Shown: piece after piece, positions 47,101 through 57,199 of the stretch
How positions within the stretch are numbered: position 1 is the first letter of the stretch
How the letters are laid out: each line of letters begins with the position of its first letter
DNA from: Apostichopus japonicus
Lineage: Eukaryota; Echinodermata; Holothuroidea; Aspidochirotida; Stichopodidae
Length of the DNA stretch: 64,000 bases
Assembly (NCBI RefSeq): GCF_037975245.1
Contig: NC_092562.1
Location: 27,170,054 to 27,234,053 of the forward strand
Direction of reading: 5' to 3'
The notes under the pieces: model-generated
Database searches by the model: none
What the model saw: the letters and a program-made list of their open reading frames with translations, nothing else
Told to the model about the DNA's origin: nothing
Position numbers and translations under genes: made by a program

Positions 47101-47875
47101 TTATGATTGTGCTTCACATAAATAGAGCAATTTACATGAACATTTATTGAGTTGAAATGAATAAAATTGGTGAAGTGAAATTCCACAGCTGTCACGAAAG
47201 TTGATCTTGTTTGTCCTGCTTTGCTATGCGGTTGAACCTATATTGTAACGTTTGTGTACAGAGCTATTAGTGTAAATCTTGGTATATTGAGAGGGCAAAG
47301 AATCAGTTAACTAGGTCAGTAGCCTTTGCTTCCTTTTGTTATAATAACATTTGAGGTACGCTTCTGTAATCTCTTATTTCATACCACAAAATGTGAATAA
47401 ACCGTTATGCAATATAAACATATTTATTGATCTAATTCCACCCTTTTTCATGTTATATGTAACCACGCATACCAGGTACCGGTAGTAATAAATCATGGAA
47501 TCGTTCTGCGGATAAATTATTGAATGTAAAATCATGATGTTAGGTCTGAGTACAAGAAAATCTTCCAGTTAGGAGTATATAAAGATAGTTGAAACGAGGA
47601 TCTTACATTTGAAAATGTCTACTGCACTGCATTTGAAAAGGTACCCTCAGATAAACAAGTTAACTGTGGAAGTGGTGTGTCTAAGTTTATCATCTACTAC
47701 TCTTCAAATGACGTGGAACCAAATGATGAAGGAACTAAGGATATTCTGGATCCTGATGCTACATCCTACATATTTGATAATCTAATGGTGGGAATGACTT
47801 ACACCTTCCAAATGACACTGACTACTGCTGGTGGTGAGAGCCCTTTCAGTGATGAAGTAACTCACCTTTTACCAA
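29107..47875 (+). CDS. Gene 2: Tie-like receptor ectodomain (3' partial)
   Basis: Coding exons at 29107-29182, 32451-32774, 33616-33882, 35857-35991, 37375-37524, 40454-40591, 41576-41731, 42323-42466, 43357-43647, 44956-45270, 46606-46682 and 47641-47875 join in frame at GT-AG sites (2308 nt, 769 codons plus one base). Domains in order: signal peptide, Ig, Ig, EGF x5, Ig, FN3, split FN3. Vertebrate Tie receptors have Ig-Ig-EGFx3-Ig-FN3x3-TM-kinase. EGF 2 carries [18 protein letters not shown], strikingly like EGF 1-2 of human TIE2. No stop or frameshift was seen. The rest (third FN3, membrane helix and cytoplasmic domain) is not in the remaining 16 kb, so whether it ends in a kinase or a PTP is unknown. 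Confidence 0.8.
32216..32360 (+). repeat. Two-copy 76-bp tandem duplication
   Basis: The unit starting AGAAATGTGATTGCCTCATG begins at 32216 and again at 32292, differing at one base in ATGATA[CT]AAAATA. It lies about 100 bp upstream of a gene 2 exon. The near identity suggests a recent event. Confidence 0.9.
32451..32774 (+). CDS. Gene 2 exon: Ig-like domain 1
   Basis: The acceptor is TTCTATAG|AA and the donor is AATG|GTAAGC; phases 1-1, 108 codons. The sequence has [12 protein letters not shown] and [12 protein letters not shown] as the probable disulfide pair, and a central FRTVWTRND strand. It fits the N-terminal Ig-like region of Tie receptors in position and size. Ig assignment is by cysteine spacing, so it is less certain than the later domains. 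Confidence 0.75.
33616..33882 (+). CDS. Gene 2 exon: Ig-like domain 2
   Basis: The acceptor is GATTTCAG|CT and the donor is AGAG|GTTTGT; phases 1-1. It has [10 protein letters not shown] (strand C tryptophan) and [15 protein letters not shown] (the D-x-G-x-Y-x-C strand F motif). The first cysteine of the usual pair is absent (VSIGMKI), which is uncommon but known in Ig domains. Confidence 0.83.
35857..35991 (+). CDS. Gene 2 exon: EGF-like domain 1
   Basis: The acceptor is ACATCAG|CT and the donor is GAAG|GTAACA; phases 1-1, 45 codons. It has [20 protein letters not shown] and KGTNCEE, a complete EGF pattern, preceded by [16 protein letters not shown]. It encodes one module per exon, as in Tie and other EGF-repeat proteins. 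Confidence 0.9.
36215..36455 (+). mobile_element. 3' end of a LINE, truncated
   Basis: The tail TGTAAAGCGCTTTGAAATG, then GTAATATAAATATGATTTG and TTGTTATTA, is the common end of L2/CR1-like LINEs (GCGCTATATAAAT...TTATTATT). It is preceded by a CTTCTGT...TCAACTTAAAACATTTTTGTTTGA segment like the end of a reverse transcriptase ORF. It is a short 5'-truncated copy in a gene 2 intron. The 5' limit is approximate. Confidence 0.55.
37375..37524 (+). CDS. Gene 2 exon: Tie-type EGF-like domain 2
   Basis: The acceptor is TCTGTTAG|GT and the donor is ACTG|GTAGAG; phases 1-1, 50 codons. It has [15 protein letters not shown] and [18 protein letters not shown]. The FCL-x-x-PYGCSC-x-TGWKGL-x-C core is the most Tie-specific segment in the window. 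Confidence 0.92.
37732..37762 (+). repeat. (TG)n/(G)n low-complexity tract
   Basis: GTGTGTGTGTG followed by G-runs over about 30 bp in a gene 2 intron. Confidence 0.8.
37950..38047 (+). CDS. Possible alternative terminal exon of gene 2
   Basis: TTCTCTTAG precedes a phase-1-compatible open stretch that begins [20 protein letters not shown] and ends at TAG (38045-38047). If spliced after EGF 2 it would end the protein as a secreted Ig-Ig-EGF-EGF form. It may instead be chance or a decayed EGF exon (only one Cys). It is weak without transcripts. Confidence 0.25.
40454..40591 (+). CDS. Gene 2 exon: EGF-like domain 3
   Basis: The acceptor is GCCATCAG|CA and the donor is CAGG|GTTAGT; phases 1-1. 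It has [19 protein letters not shown], then [10 protein letters not shown] and [10 protein letters not shown], a laminin/EGF-like module of the type following EGF 2 in Tie receptors. Confidence 0.9.
41576..41731 (+). CDS. Gene 2 exon: EGF-like domain 4
   Basis: The acceptor is CCCTGTAG|CT and the donor is ACAG|GTATGG; phases 1-1. It has [18 protein letters not shown], then CNTITGEC and [14 protein letters not shown]. The loop between the last cysteines is longer than usual. Confidence 0.85.
42323..42466 (+). CDS. Gene 2 exon: EGF-like domain 5
   Basis: The acceptor is GATTCACAG|AA and the donor is ACAG|GTAAGA; phases 1-1. It has [19 protein letters not shown] and [12 protein letters not shown], then a divergent end ([14 protein letters not shown]) similar in layout to EGF 4. 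This suggests EGF 4 and 5 arose by duplication. Confidence 0.85.
43357..43647 (+). CDS. Gene 2 exon: Ig-like domain 3
   Basis: The acceptor is CATTTAAG|GT and the donor is TTTG|GTGAGT; phases 1-1, 97 codons. It has [14 protein letters not shown] and [16 protein letters not shown] as the two cysteine strands, with [10 protein letters not shown] between. Its position between the EGF repeats and FN3 domains matches Ig3 of Tie receptors. Confidence 0.78.
44956..45270 (+). CDS. Gene 2 exon: single-exon FN3 domain
   Basis: The acceptor is GCCTCTAG|CT and the donor is ACAG|GTATTT; phases 1-1. It has [20 protein letters not shown] and [20 protein letters not shown], clear FN3 strands. It is similar to the gene 1 FN3 at 9678-10001, including S/TW-x-x-WD, PPV and VAVREG. 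Confidence 0.87.
46606..46682 (+). CDS. Gene 2 exon: first half of split FN3 domain
   Basis: The acceptor is CTTTACAG|TT and the donor is TGGCAG|GTATGT. It starts in phase 1 and ends in phase 0. It encodes [20 protein letters not shown] and then VEITWQ, ending exactly after strand B of the FN3 fold. The next exon supplies strands C to G. Confidence 0.75.
47641..47875 (+). CDS. Gene 2 exon: second half of split FN3 domain
   Basis: The acceptor is TTTGAAAAG|GTA (phase 0) and the donor is CCAA|GTGAGT (phase 1). It has [20 protein letters not shown], then [19 protein letters not shown] and [16 protein letters not shown]. It is the paralogue of the gene 1 exon at 5215-5446. It is the last gene 2 exon found in the window. 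Confidence 0.78.
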
Positions 47876-48068
47876 GTGAGTCAAAATTCAGCTGCAGTAT
47901 TTATATCCATCTAAGATGGATAATTGTTAACAAATATGTGCACATATCTACAATAGTAAATGTTTATGGTGTGGTAAATTCTTAGGATTACTTAGATATG
48001 TGATGAGACAAGTGTAGAAAGGGGGAAGAGGGGGGCACGGTGAAGGGTTGTTGGCATCTGTAGCTGTG

Positions 48069-48071
48069 ATG

Positions 48072-48130
<59 letters not shown>

Positions 48131-48172
48131 TATATATATATATATATAAATTATATATATATATATATATAT
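48069..48172. repeat. (AT)n microsatellite with AAT interruptions
   Basis: About 104 bp of alternating AT with a few AAATAA interruptions, 200 bp after the last gene 2 exon. Tyr-Ile open frames here are artefacts. Confidence 0.96.
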
Positions 48173-48567
48173 AAATCCGACCGTTAGGCAACACTTCATG
48201 TGAAAAAAATAGCACTTAGGGCACCATTTGACTTAGGGCGACATATATACTGTTGCCCTCAGTTCTGCCTTTTAAATTGGAACGATAGAGTTACATTCTG
48301 CAAATATTGTTGGAAGCGAGTCAAGGGGGGTTGAAAAATGTTCGTTTCTATTAAGATTTATAAAGATTAATTAAAAACTAGGTAAATTAGAAAGCATTGA
48401 AGATGGGCATTCTGATATGGCGATATATTGCGTGTGTTAAAAACAGAACTTTCGGCAACATTTTGATTATGGCCTTTAAAATGAAAATCGATATGTATAT
48501 GTTTATTATAAAATCACCCTTTTAAACATATTACCCAAAGGAAAAATATATTAGCCTCTTTTAAGCA

Positions 48568-48787
48568 ATGAATCGCGAAAATGAAGATATATTGCCAATA
48601 TTGTATTGCACGGTATCTTATTGCACCGAAGAGAAGCCGGCCCTCTATTACGTTACGCTCTTCGCGCAGTACAGCTTTACGTACGTACGCGAACCTCGAT
48701 CGTGCCTAGCTAGCCTATCGAGTATATGCCTAGATACAGTTCATCCAAATGCAGATGTGCGAGTCACACGGCGCGGGAAGAACGGTA
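48568..48787 (+). promoter_or_regulatory. CpG-bearing patch ending in a strong donor; possible first exon
   Basis: In an AT-rich neighbourhood this patch has many CpGs (TACGTACGTACGCG, CTCGATCGTGC, CACGGCGCGGG) and ends in GAACG|GTAAGTTAAC at 48785. An 84-codon open frame crosses it but shows no known motif. It could be a first exon and promoter, or part of a repeat. Confidence 0.25.
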
Positions 48788-51655
48788 AGTTAACTGTTTG
48801 TGTAGTTCATTTAATGGCATAAGCGGCCGTATTATATTTTCGAAGCACACTCTCCTTGGCTATTATTTATGGCTTTCTCCTAATTACGCCAGCTGGTTAG
48901 GTCTATAGGCTGTGCATAACGTTAGGCCTAACTTAGTTAAAATGTAACTATGCTTATCATAAGCCTAATTGATATTATCGTGTATTACTATTAGCCTAGT
49001 ACTTGGTAGTACTAGGGCAATTCCAAACGTTTCGCGTCAGGGCTTCAGAAACTTAGAAGAGAGTTGTGTTTGGAGTATGGATAGGTTTTTTCACAATTTT
49101 GTTTTCCCTTTTGCTGAGCACTCATATGAATATATATTTGAGCTAGGTTGAGCTTCATTGATAAACAATGATTCATTATTTGACCGATTTTGGACTAGCC
49201 TAATTATAAAGGCCTAGTGCCTACTGCATTTTGTATGGAAAAAAAGGTCATTAATTGCAACAAAACATTTATCTTGGGATTTCTCTGAAAGCACTAATTC
49301 AAATCACCTGTTAACAATACCACCAATACTATTGGCCTATGTGGCAAATACCACCTGTAAGCTTGGAAAAATATGGCATTATCGCTGCCTGCGGGGGAAA
49401 TTTATTATAATGCTCCAAGAAGTCCCACTCAAAAAAAAATGATCAAAGAGTTCCATTGACAACACAAATCATTTTTACTGTAATACAAAAGTTCAATAAA
49501 GTCCTTTGTAAAATTACTTCAAGATACTGATTACACACAATTCATTAAATCATACCCATAACAACCATTGTAAGCATATCAATTCCTCAGCGCCATTCCC
49601 TGTGCGGCACCCGAACTGAGTTCGACCGCCACAGTTTTAGGCCTATGACTTAACCATATAGACCATTTTCCTACAGCCATAATGTGAAAAGTTTATACCG
49701 AAAAAACTTAGTTCAAACTGCACTAAACAAAGAAATGTGTTGTCTCTCAAGTTCTGTTCTTTTCTTAACAATACAGTTTAAAATTCCACCGGACTTGAGT
49801 GATTTACGATGCAAGGTTAATCAAACTCAAAACCCTCATTGATAACACACAGTAAATACTGAAGAAAATCACCATTTGATAGCCGTACTTTGTTTGCGTA
49901 ACCTTCCTCTTTAATATTCATTGACAAATTTAGTTCAAACGGTTTTGGGAAGTATTTTTTCTTTATATATAATAACTTTAAATTGATGTTAAATCATTTT
50001 CATTGGCCCCATCTTCAATCGGACCAAGTACAATCCAATCGAATATCTTCTAAGAAAAATACAAGTTACGCTTTCTTCGGTGGGCACGCCGTTACGTAAT
50101 ATGTGTATCCTGTACTCTGCAATAGGGTACAGCCACACAATGCACAGTGTTCACCTACAACGCCACAGCCGAGATTCGCTTTCAAAACGTCATATTATAT
50201 CGAACTTAATATTATTTCAAAGAAAATGACCGTAGAATATGCATCATTAAATGTTGAAGCAAGTAATTACCAATTAACTTATCTAATGCAATCCTAATTA
50301 TAGAAACACTGTTTAAGATCCCCTCTGATGAATGGAATAGTTCAACCAACTTGTCCGCACAGAGCCACAGGATTTTCGGTCCAGGTGATGAGTCATACGC
50401 GTCGGTCAGTAAGAGGGCTATTTTGAAGGATGTTTAGTGTGCATTTTAGAAAGAAAGAAAGGAATTGATATCAGTCGGTAATCTGACCTGGTGACCCTCA
50501 TTATGTTCAAGATATGTGACGTCAAGCTTTTTTGAATTTTAGCACTAAATTTGAAAAGTAGACAACAAAACTTTACAGCTGAATATCTCTTAAAGAAGTG
50601 GCATAACGATGATTTCACTCCCACACACACACAACAAAACAACATGATCAACTTTTAAGACACTTTCGAAGAGAAATTACACACTTACGGCGGGTCACGA
50701 CCAACGTGAACGAATCGAGCACTGTGTATCCAAGTTTCAAAACGTGAACACGGGAGTAAAAAAAAATGGCCAAAATTGAACTTTCCGTGCGTGAACATAC
50801 TCGATATCCGCACAAAAGCATCTTGAAATCCCAACACAGATTTAAGTACTTCTTATGGTTTAATCCGAGTTCTAATACGGACACTTACAGATGTTTTACG
50901 ACGGCTATTGTCAGTACGAAACATTAGGTCCATTCTTAAAAACAAAAATGGCGGACTGCTTCATAATGTCATGCATATTCATTGTATAGTAATGATAACG
51001 TCATCAAATTACGCCTTTTTCGATGAATAGTCATGAAATATTAGATGACTGACAACCATTCCCGGTACTAAAAGCATACGCAATTTCCACTGCTTTTGAT
51101 CCGGTGTTTCAGAATATATTTTTGACTTGCTTTGGTTAAGTTAAAACTGAGATTTGAACCATTTTTAAGTATGTGGAACATGAGAAAAGCAAAAAACCAC
51201 TCGGTTTATTTGTTTTGTACAAACTTAGGGCATCAGGATTATTAATTTTAATTGTAAGGACAGGGAAATCAAAACATGCTAGCCGAGGTTGGGGACTATC
51301 CAGGAAAGGGATGGGGTGGAGAGGTATGTGTGTGTTTGTTGGTGGGTGGGCGGGAGGGGGCATCGGTGATATGGAACAGATTGGAGGGGAAAGCTTATTG
51401 GCTGCCAACACAAAAATCTAACCCATTGGGGAGCTAATGGAATAAGAGGGGGGGGGGGGGTTGACATGGAAATAAACTCATCATTTGGAAGTCATCCTTA
51501 ATGCATCGGTAGTAACATTCTGTGCGATCACCACTGTCCTACAGTACCAGTAACAAATAAAGACCAAATAAAGAAGAAAGATCAAGGGTCTCCAAGTCCT
51601 TACTTATCCTTGGAAGTTATCTTTATTATAAACTTCTTGGTACTTAACATGAAAC
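48788..51655. other. No supported gene; scattered low-complexity sequence
   Basis: Mostly AT-rich sequence. There is a (CA)n stretch near 50625, G-rich sequence at 51284-51470 including a 10-G run, and AGGCCTA-type words near 48900-49210. Donor-like GTAAGTG sites on the minus strand (near 50690 and 50885) have no clear exon attached. Confidence 0.4.
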
Positions 51656-52628
51656 AATGCTATATAAATTTCAACAAAAATGTGTAGAGGAATGAATACA
51701 AAAATGAAAAGGTTATGTATATAATATTAAAATGGCATAGAAGGTAATATATGACATTTATAATTGGACTGTACATGGAGGTACCTGGAGGTAAGATGTG
51801 GTACATAGACATTTCAACAAAAAAGGTGACAAGGCAAAATAAAATATGATAATTTAAAGAAGCTCACCATACACGAAGCATGTAGTGGACAGGTGTATAC
51901 AAAGTGAAAGAACTATTAAGTATTAAAAGTATAGCATTGTAAAACAGAAAGAGATGATAGTTAAACCATTCACACCACATAATGAAATGTGCTTATCAGG
52001 CAGCAAAGATGGCAGTTTTCTTTTTTAAATAAATGAAAGTAATGTGACCAGATGTATGAGTACAGTATGCTATGATGTGGAATCAATATAGCACAGGGCA
52101 CTGAACAAGGTGAAATGAAAGATACCAAAAAAATGTAATAATGCTTTATAAATTTCAACAAAAATGTGTAGAGGAAAGCACACAAAAATGAAAAGGGTAA
52201 TCATATAACATTAAAATGGCATAGAAGGTAATACATAGAGATATTTATAATTATACTGTATATGACCAAAAACAGCTGACTCTGTACACGGAGGTAAGAT
52301 GCGCATAGACATTTAAATAAATGAGGAGACAAGGCAAATAATATATGATAATTGAAAGAAGCCCACCATACATGAAGCATGTAGAGTTAGACATGTATAT
52401 ACACATTGAAAGAACTTTTTAGTGTTGAACGAATAGCATTATAAAACAGAAAGAGATGATAGTTAAACCATTCACATCACATTATGAAATGTGCTTATCT
52501 GGCAGCAGAGATGGCAGTTTTCTTTTTTAAATAAATGACAGCTAATGTGACCAGATGTCTGACTACAGTATGCTATGGTTTTGAATCAATATAGCACAGG
52601 GCACTGAACAAGGTGAAATGAAAGATAA
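51656..52628 (+). repeat. Two-copy ~484-bp tandem duplication
   Basis: The segment starting TATAAATTTCAACAAAAATG at about 51661 recurs at about 52147, with conserved stretches such as AAAATGGCATAGAAGGTAAT, AACAGAAAGAGATGATAGTT and AGCACAGGGCACTGAACAAG at matching offsets. The copies differ by many substitutions and small indels, so the event is older than the 260-bp repeats next to it. Confidence 0.88.
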
Positions 52629-52810
52629 AAGAGTAACTTAAAGATAAAGAAAAGAATATATCAAAAATGTACATGTAGAAAAGGTGTAACTAAAAAATAA
52701 AAGTGATGTAAATGTTGAAAGCATCTACAGAATGCAGACACAGCAATACAGACACAGCAATCAATGAGCCAGTCACAACACATTACAAACATATGTACAA
52801 AGAGGCAGCA

Positions 52811-53420
52811 CATGAAAGGACAGAGTCTTTTACAGTTTATGTGGGACGGAGTGAAAGACGTCATGTGATGTTGTCACAAGATCAGCTGATATATGAAATA
52901 ACTTATAGTAACAAGGAAACACAAGGTCTAATTGCCCAAGGTTTATGGAGTACTGAAGAACTTTCAAAAAGAAAAAAATGGAAAAAAACCCATATAATGG
53001 AATGAAGTGTCATCCAGATACATGGTAGCTTTTGCACAACATAACAAAGGTACGTACAGCAGCTGCAGCACAAGAAGGACGGAGTCTTTTACAAAGTATT
53101 TATCAGACGGAGTGAAAGACGTCATGTGATGTTGTCACAAGATCAGCTGATATATGAAATAACTTATAGTAACAAGGAAACACAAGGTCTAATTGCCCAA
53201 GGTTTATGGAGTACTGAAGAACTTTCAAAAAGAAAAAAATGGAAAAAAACCCATATAATGGAATGAAGTGTCATCCAGATACATGGTAGCTTTTGCACAA
53301 CATAACAAAGGTACGTACAGCAGCTGCAGCACAAGAAGGACGGAGTCTTTTACAAAGTATTTATCAGACGGAGTGAAAGACTGCATGTGATGTTGTCACA
53401 AGATCAGCTGATATATGAAT
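52811..53420 (+). repeat. ~260-bp tandem repeat, about 2.4 copies
   Basis: GGAC[AG]GAGTCTTTTACA begins at 52818, 53077 and 53338. GGAGTGAAAGAC, GATGTTGTCACAAGATCAGC and the following sequence repeat almost exactly. The third copy breaks off after GATATATGAATA. An open frame of 97 codons spans the first copy but is not preserved as one frame through the array. Confidence 0.92.
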
Positions 53421-54847
53421 ATGTGTTATATGAGAAAATTAAAATTAACAAGGTGGCATGCTCCATGACTGGAACTTTTATAAGGCTTTAATACTATCGG
53501 CAAGCATTAGTGTTGTGTTTAAAAATGGCACGGCAAGGTATTGGTTTATGACAAACTTTGCCTAAGGTTTAATTGCTCAAGGTATATTAAGTACTGAAGG
53601 AAATTTACAAGATATGGAGAAAAAAACAATTCATTGTAATGTATCATTGGGTGGCAAGAAGGCAGGTTTTAAGGCAGCACCAAATGCTAGATGATAAAGT
53701 ATTCTCAAATACATAATAAAAAATAAAATAGATCATGAGATGCAAAGGTTATGTAGTAATGCCACAATGCACAACTACTGGCGATAACATTTTTTCATGT
53801 TTGCTATGTTTCCCTCTAATTTTTTTCCCCTCTAATTGTGTCATGTTTCCCTCTTATGCACTAATATTAAGATAAGTAATAAAATTGGTCTAAAAACACC
53901 AGAATGTCCTTAACTTCACAAAGTGGTGAAAGGTGAACTTAGAACCATCCCAAAAGCCCCTTCCCAAAAAAGGGCCACCTCTCACAAATAATGCACCTAA
54001 ATATCTACTTAGTTCCTCCCTCCCCTCCATCACCCACCAATTGAACCCCATAGCTCAACCACCCCTCTCCCTCCTCCACCCCAAAAAGCAAAAAAAATAA
54101 GAACTTGAATAAGTAGAAACAAATTTTGACCACACTATACTTTTGTCTAGAATAGGACTTATGTTTTGACATCCAACATGTAAACCAATTCACTATAAAT
54201 CACTACAGTATTGAAGGATTAAGGCAGCTAAAGATGTTCATTTTGTGTATATTTTCATCCACAAAGCAATTACTCATCATTCATAGTGCAAGTACATCAT
54301 TCATAGTGCAAGACTTTTTTGATAAAAACAAAAACCTACCACGAATATCATCATAAGTAAACAAAGGAACCTCACTACTATTGCTTGGCAGTTTAAAAGG
54401 TACTCTTTTTATCTAAAGTTTACTGACAAAAGCTTCACAACACATTCTGGATTGAAAGTCAAGTCTGATTTTTTATTTCACATGTTAAACAAAACTTGAT
54501 GACAGTAGTTTTGGAGATAATTTTTGAATAATTTCTCACGTATTCAACAGTGGTAAGCACTCACTTTATTGGCAAACTCACTGTTTAAAGGGGCATAAGT
54601 ACCTAACAGTAAAAGGAAATAATAATGTTGGATGTCAAAACCCAAACCTGTAACTTTCCATTATGACTGCTGTGACGGCACCTGAGAATGAGAAAAACAG
54701 TAAAAAGTTGATACACCAGTTGATGTAGAGGCAAAGTTATATACCAATGTCATCAACTGAACTTGTCGAAAGACATATGGAACAATCCTTAAAGATGATT
54801 TTGTTGTTAGAATACAGTAATGAGCATGGCAAAGAAAAATTCCTGAC
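53421..54847. other. No supported gene
   Basis: AT-rich sequence with a CCCTCC-rich patch near 54015-54085 and a 19-bp direct repeat (CATTCATAGTGCAAG) near 54278-54312. Open frames are short and composition-driven. Confidence 0.45.
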
Positions 54848-54966
54848 CTGTTACAGCAAAGCTCAATAGCAGTGGCATCATCAATGTCAAACAATTTGAT
54901 TAGAGTGCTACGGTTAACAAATTTTGATGTCTGATGCACATTTTCTTTACTAGTGCAATTTGGCAA
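54848..54966 (-). CDS. Candidate exon of an unrecognised minus-strand gene
   Basis: Read on the minus strand, after TGTCAG an open stretch gives LPNCTSKENVHQTSKFVNRS and then TLIKLFDIDDATAIELCCN, and ends at AACAG|GTCAGG. The amino-acid composition looks protein-like and the ends carry splice signals. I do not recognise a family. It could belong to a gene starting near 56.5 kb. Confidence 0.3.
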
Positions 54967-55082
54967 CTGACATGTATTTCACGAAGGTCTTTTAGAGGGA
55001 GGCCTAGTTTCATCTTTGACTGAGCTAAGTCTAAGTTTACATGCATAGCAAACACAGTCATAATCCAATATATTTTTCTGCC

Positions 55083-55210
55083 TTAAGTTAGCACTATAAC
55101 CAACTGAGAATTAGCTGGAGTGGCTTGAGCTATGTGCCAGTAACGTGGCTTGGACTCTTTACAAACAGTACATGGTCCAGCAACTTTCTCTTCATGGTAT
55201 AACTGACAAG
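55083..55210 (-). CDS. Candidate exon of an unrecognised minus-strand gene
   Basis: Read on the minus strand, after AAACAG an open stretch gives CQLYHEEKVAGPCTVCKESK and then PRYWHIAQATPANSQLVIV, and ends at TAA. The C-x2-C pair and aromatic residues look like a small zinc-binding or structural segment. It lies just 5' of the candidate at 54848-54966 on the same strand. The exon end is not settled, because a donor before the stop (CAGTTG|GTTATA) is possible. Confidence 0.28.
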
Positions 55211-56453
55211 CTGTTTCTTTGGCATGATGTCATGAAAGTTAAAAAGTAAAAAAAACCAGAATGACAAGTTCCACACGAAAATTAGAAACTTATATGATAC
55301 ACATGAGCACATACTCATTGTAGTCAGGGTGCAAATTGTTATCTCCCTATTTCCTAAACATACAATTGAATTAATACACTGAGTAATCAAAACTTTGGAC
55401 TCGTCAGTAAGCAGAGATTTAAATTTCTAAGCTACAAGTACAAGCAGAATGCAGGCCTATGTTGTACCCACATCCCAAAATCCCAAGGCTGCATGTGTCT
55501 CAAAAGGTTCAAGATCATTCGCAAAAAAATGAAACCCTGCTTTGTATTGAAATGTTGGTTAGTGCATCTGCTACAACTAGTGGGCAAAACTGCAGCTAGA
55601 AAATAGAATGCTGTTTATTCTACATAACTATTACGAATAAATGAATATGTAGATAGGCCTAGCCTTGTAAATGCCTACTAACTTTAGCCAAGAATGAGAA
55701 TAGCACTCCACCCAAAGCTTAAGTAATGTATTTCCTAAAACTAAAAGTGACACTCCAGTCAACAGATACAGACTTAGGCCATAGCCTTACTTTATATCGA
55801 AGCTTACGCCGTGCCCTGCTTTGAACTAGTACTACTAGAGCCAAGACCAACGAGGCCTTAAAGTTTAAGTTATTAAAATATGAAGATTTGGGCCTAGCCT
55901 AAATAGTACATGACTATAGGCCGGTTGGCTAGGCCTATACTAACTTAGGAAAACAGAACCCTAATACTAATAGTACTAGCCTAGGCCTAGTATCATACTT
56001 AAATTTAAGAGCGATCCGCGATTAGCCTAGGACACTATATACAATTTGTCACAACGAATTTAAAGAATTTACGGTGTGACGAAGCCCTACCTACGTTGCT
56101 AACAACTATGTCCAAGGCTTTAGTATGAGAGTAGCTAGTACTGTAGAAAAGTAATACTAGTAATAGTAACTAAAAGTACGTAGGCCTATACTATTACTAG
56201 GTATATGAAGCCAATGTGTTAGGCGACATTACAGTGCAACAACAACGTTAAGCCGTATGTACTGTTTCTAACGATTAAGCAAGAACTTGGCATGATGTTT
56301 GACCTAAATTTTTGTACACTTTTTACGGGTGAACAAAATCCAAACTTACAGCTTCGATGCTTTAACGTATTGCCAACATTTTGAAACCATCATTATGATA
56401 ACCTACATTCTAATACGGAAACCTTACAGATCCGAAAAGTCAGAGTTCCTTAC

Positions 56454-56640
56454 CTGCAAATTCTCCTCGCCGTTCCACAACGGCAGAGAAATTCATTGAT
56501 TGAAGCTAGATGAGAACGAGTTCAACCGAATTCTCACGAAGATGTGTCTTTGCACTATATCAGGATGCTCTAATACCATATACGGCAATTCTCGGTGATC
56601 AAGATCATGCATAATTCATGTTTTAACGTGAGCTTCGCTA
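56454..56640 (-). promoter_or_regulatory. Possible minus-strand first exon and promoter
   Basis: On the minus strand, GGCGAGGAGAATTTGCAG|GTAAGG is a strong splice donor at 56454, preceded by CpG-bearing sequence (CCGTTGTGGAACGGCG). AGGCCTA-rich sequence follows at 55650-56200. This fits the 5' end of a minus-strand gene that may include the candidate exons near 55 kb. There is no coding start I can defend. Confidence 0.25.
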
Positions 56641-57199
56641 TTGGAAACGACTCGGCTTATTTCCGCGCCATCTCCGATTTGCCACTTCCGGTTTGTGCAT
56701 CGGATTCGTGAAAGTTGCGCAATAACGGTCGTTTTCAGCGAGGAGAGTTTCCACTGATATGTCTGATTGATTCTGCTAACTTTCCAGAAATAATAAATCC
56801 CAAGAAAAGCAATCCGAAATTTGTAAAAGCTTGGACGGACACATGATGTGCATCTCAGCAGTGACTGGTTCAATATACCCTAATGTTGAACAGAAAGAAC
56901 ATTTTCAAATTTATCACTGATGAATGATGTTGCGAGCAGTCGGGATTACTGCACGCTTCAGTTCTATTTAACCTTTTCATTTATCATATTTTAGCATTTA
57001 ATTTCCGGTCACGCTCAGGAAACAATTACGACATTCCTACCGGTGTGAAGTTAGATACTTATTCCCCGTTCCTCGTTCGATATTCGCGAATGAGTAACTG
57101 AGCTACCAATTCGGTTACGTATTCGACAATGGTATCGACGTAACACCTTTGGCAAGACAAAGCTTTCTTACAAGATGTTCAATATTTGGTGGTGGAAAG

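Noticed and set aside
52712-53005. 97-codon open frame in the 260-bp repeat
   Set aside because: It is highly charged and repeat-encoded, and the frame is not preserved across the repeat copies; no splice context.
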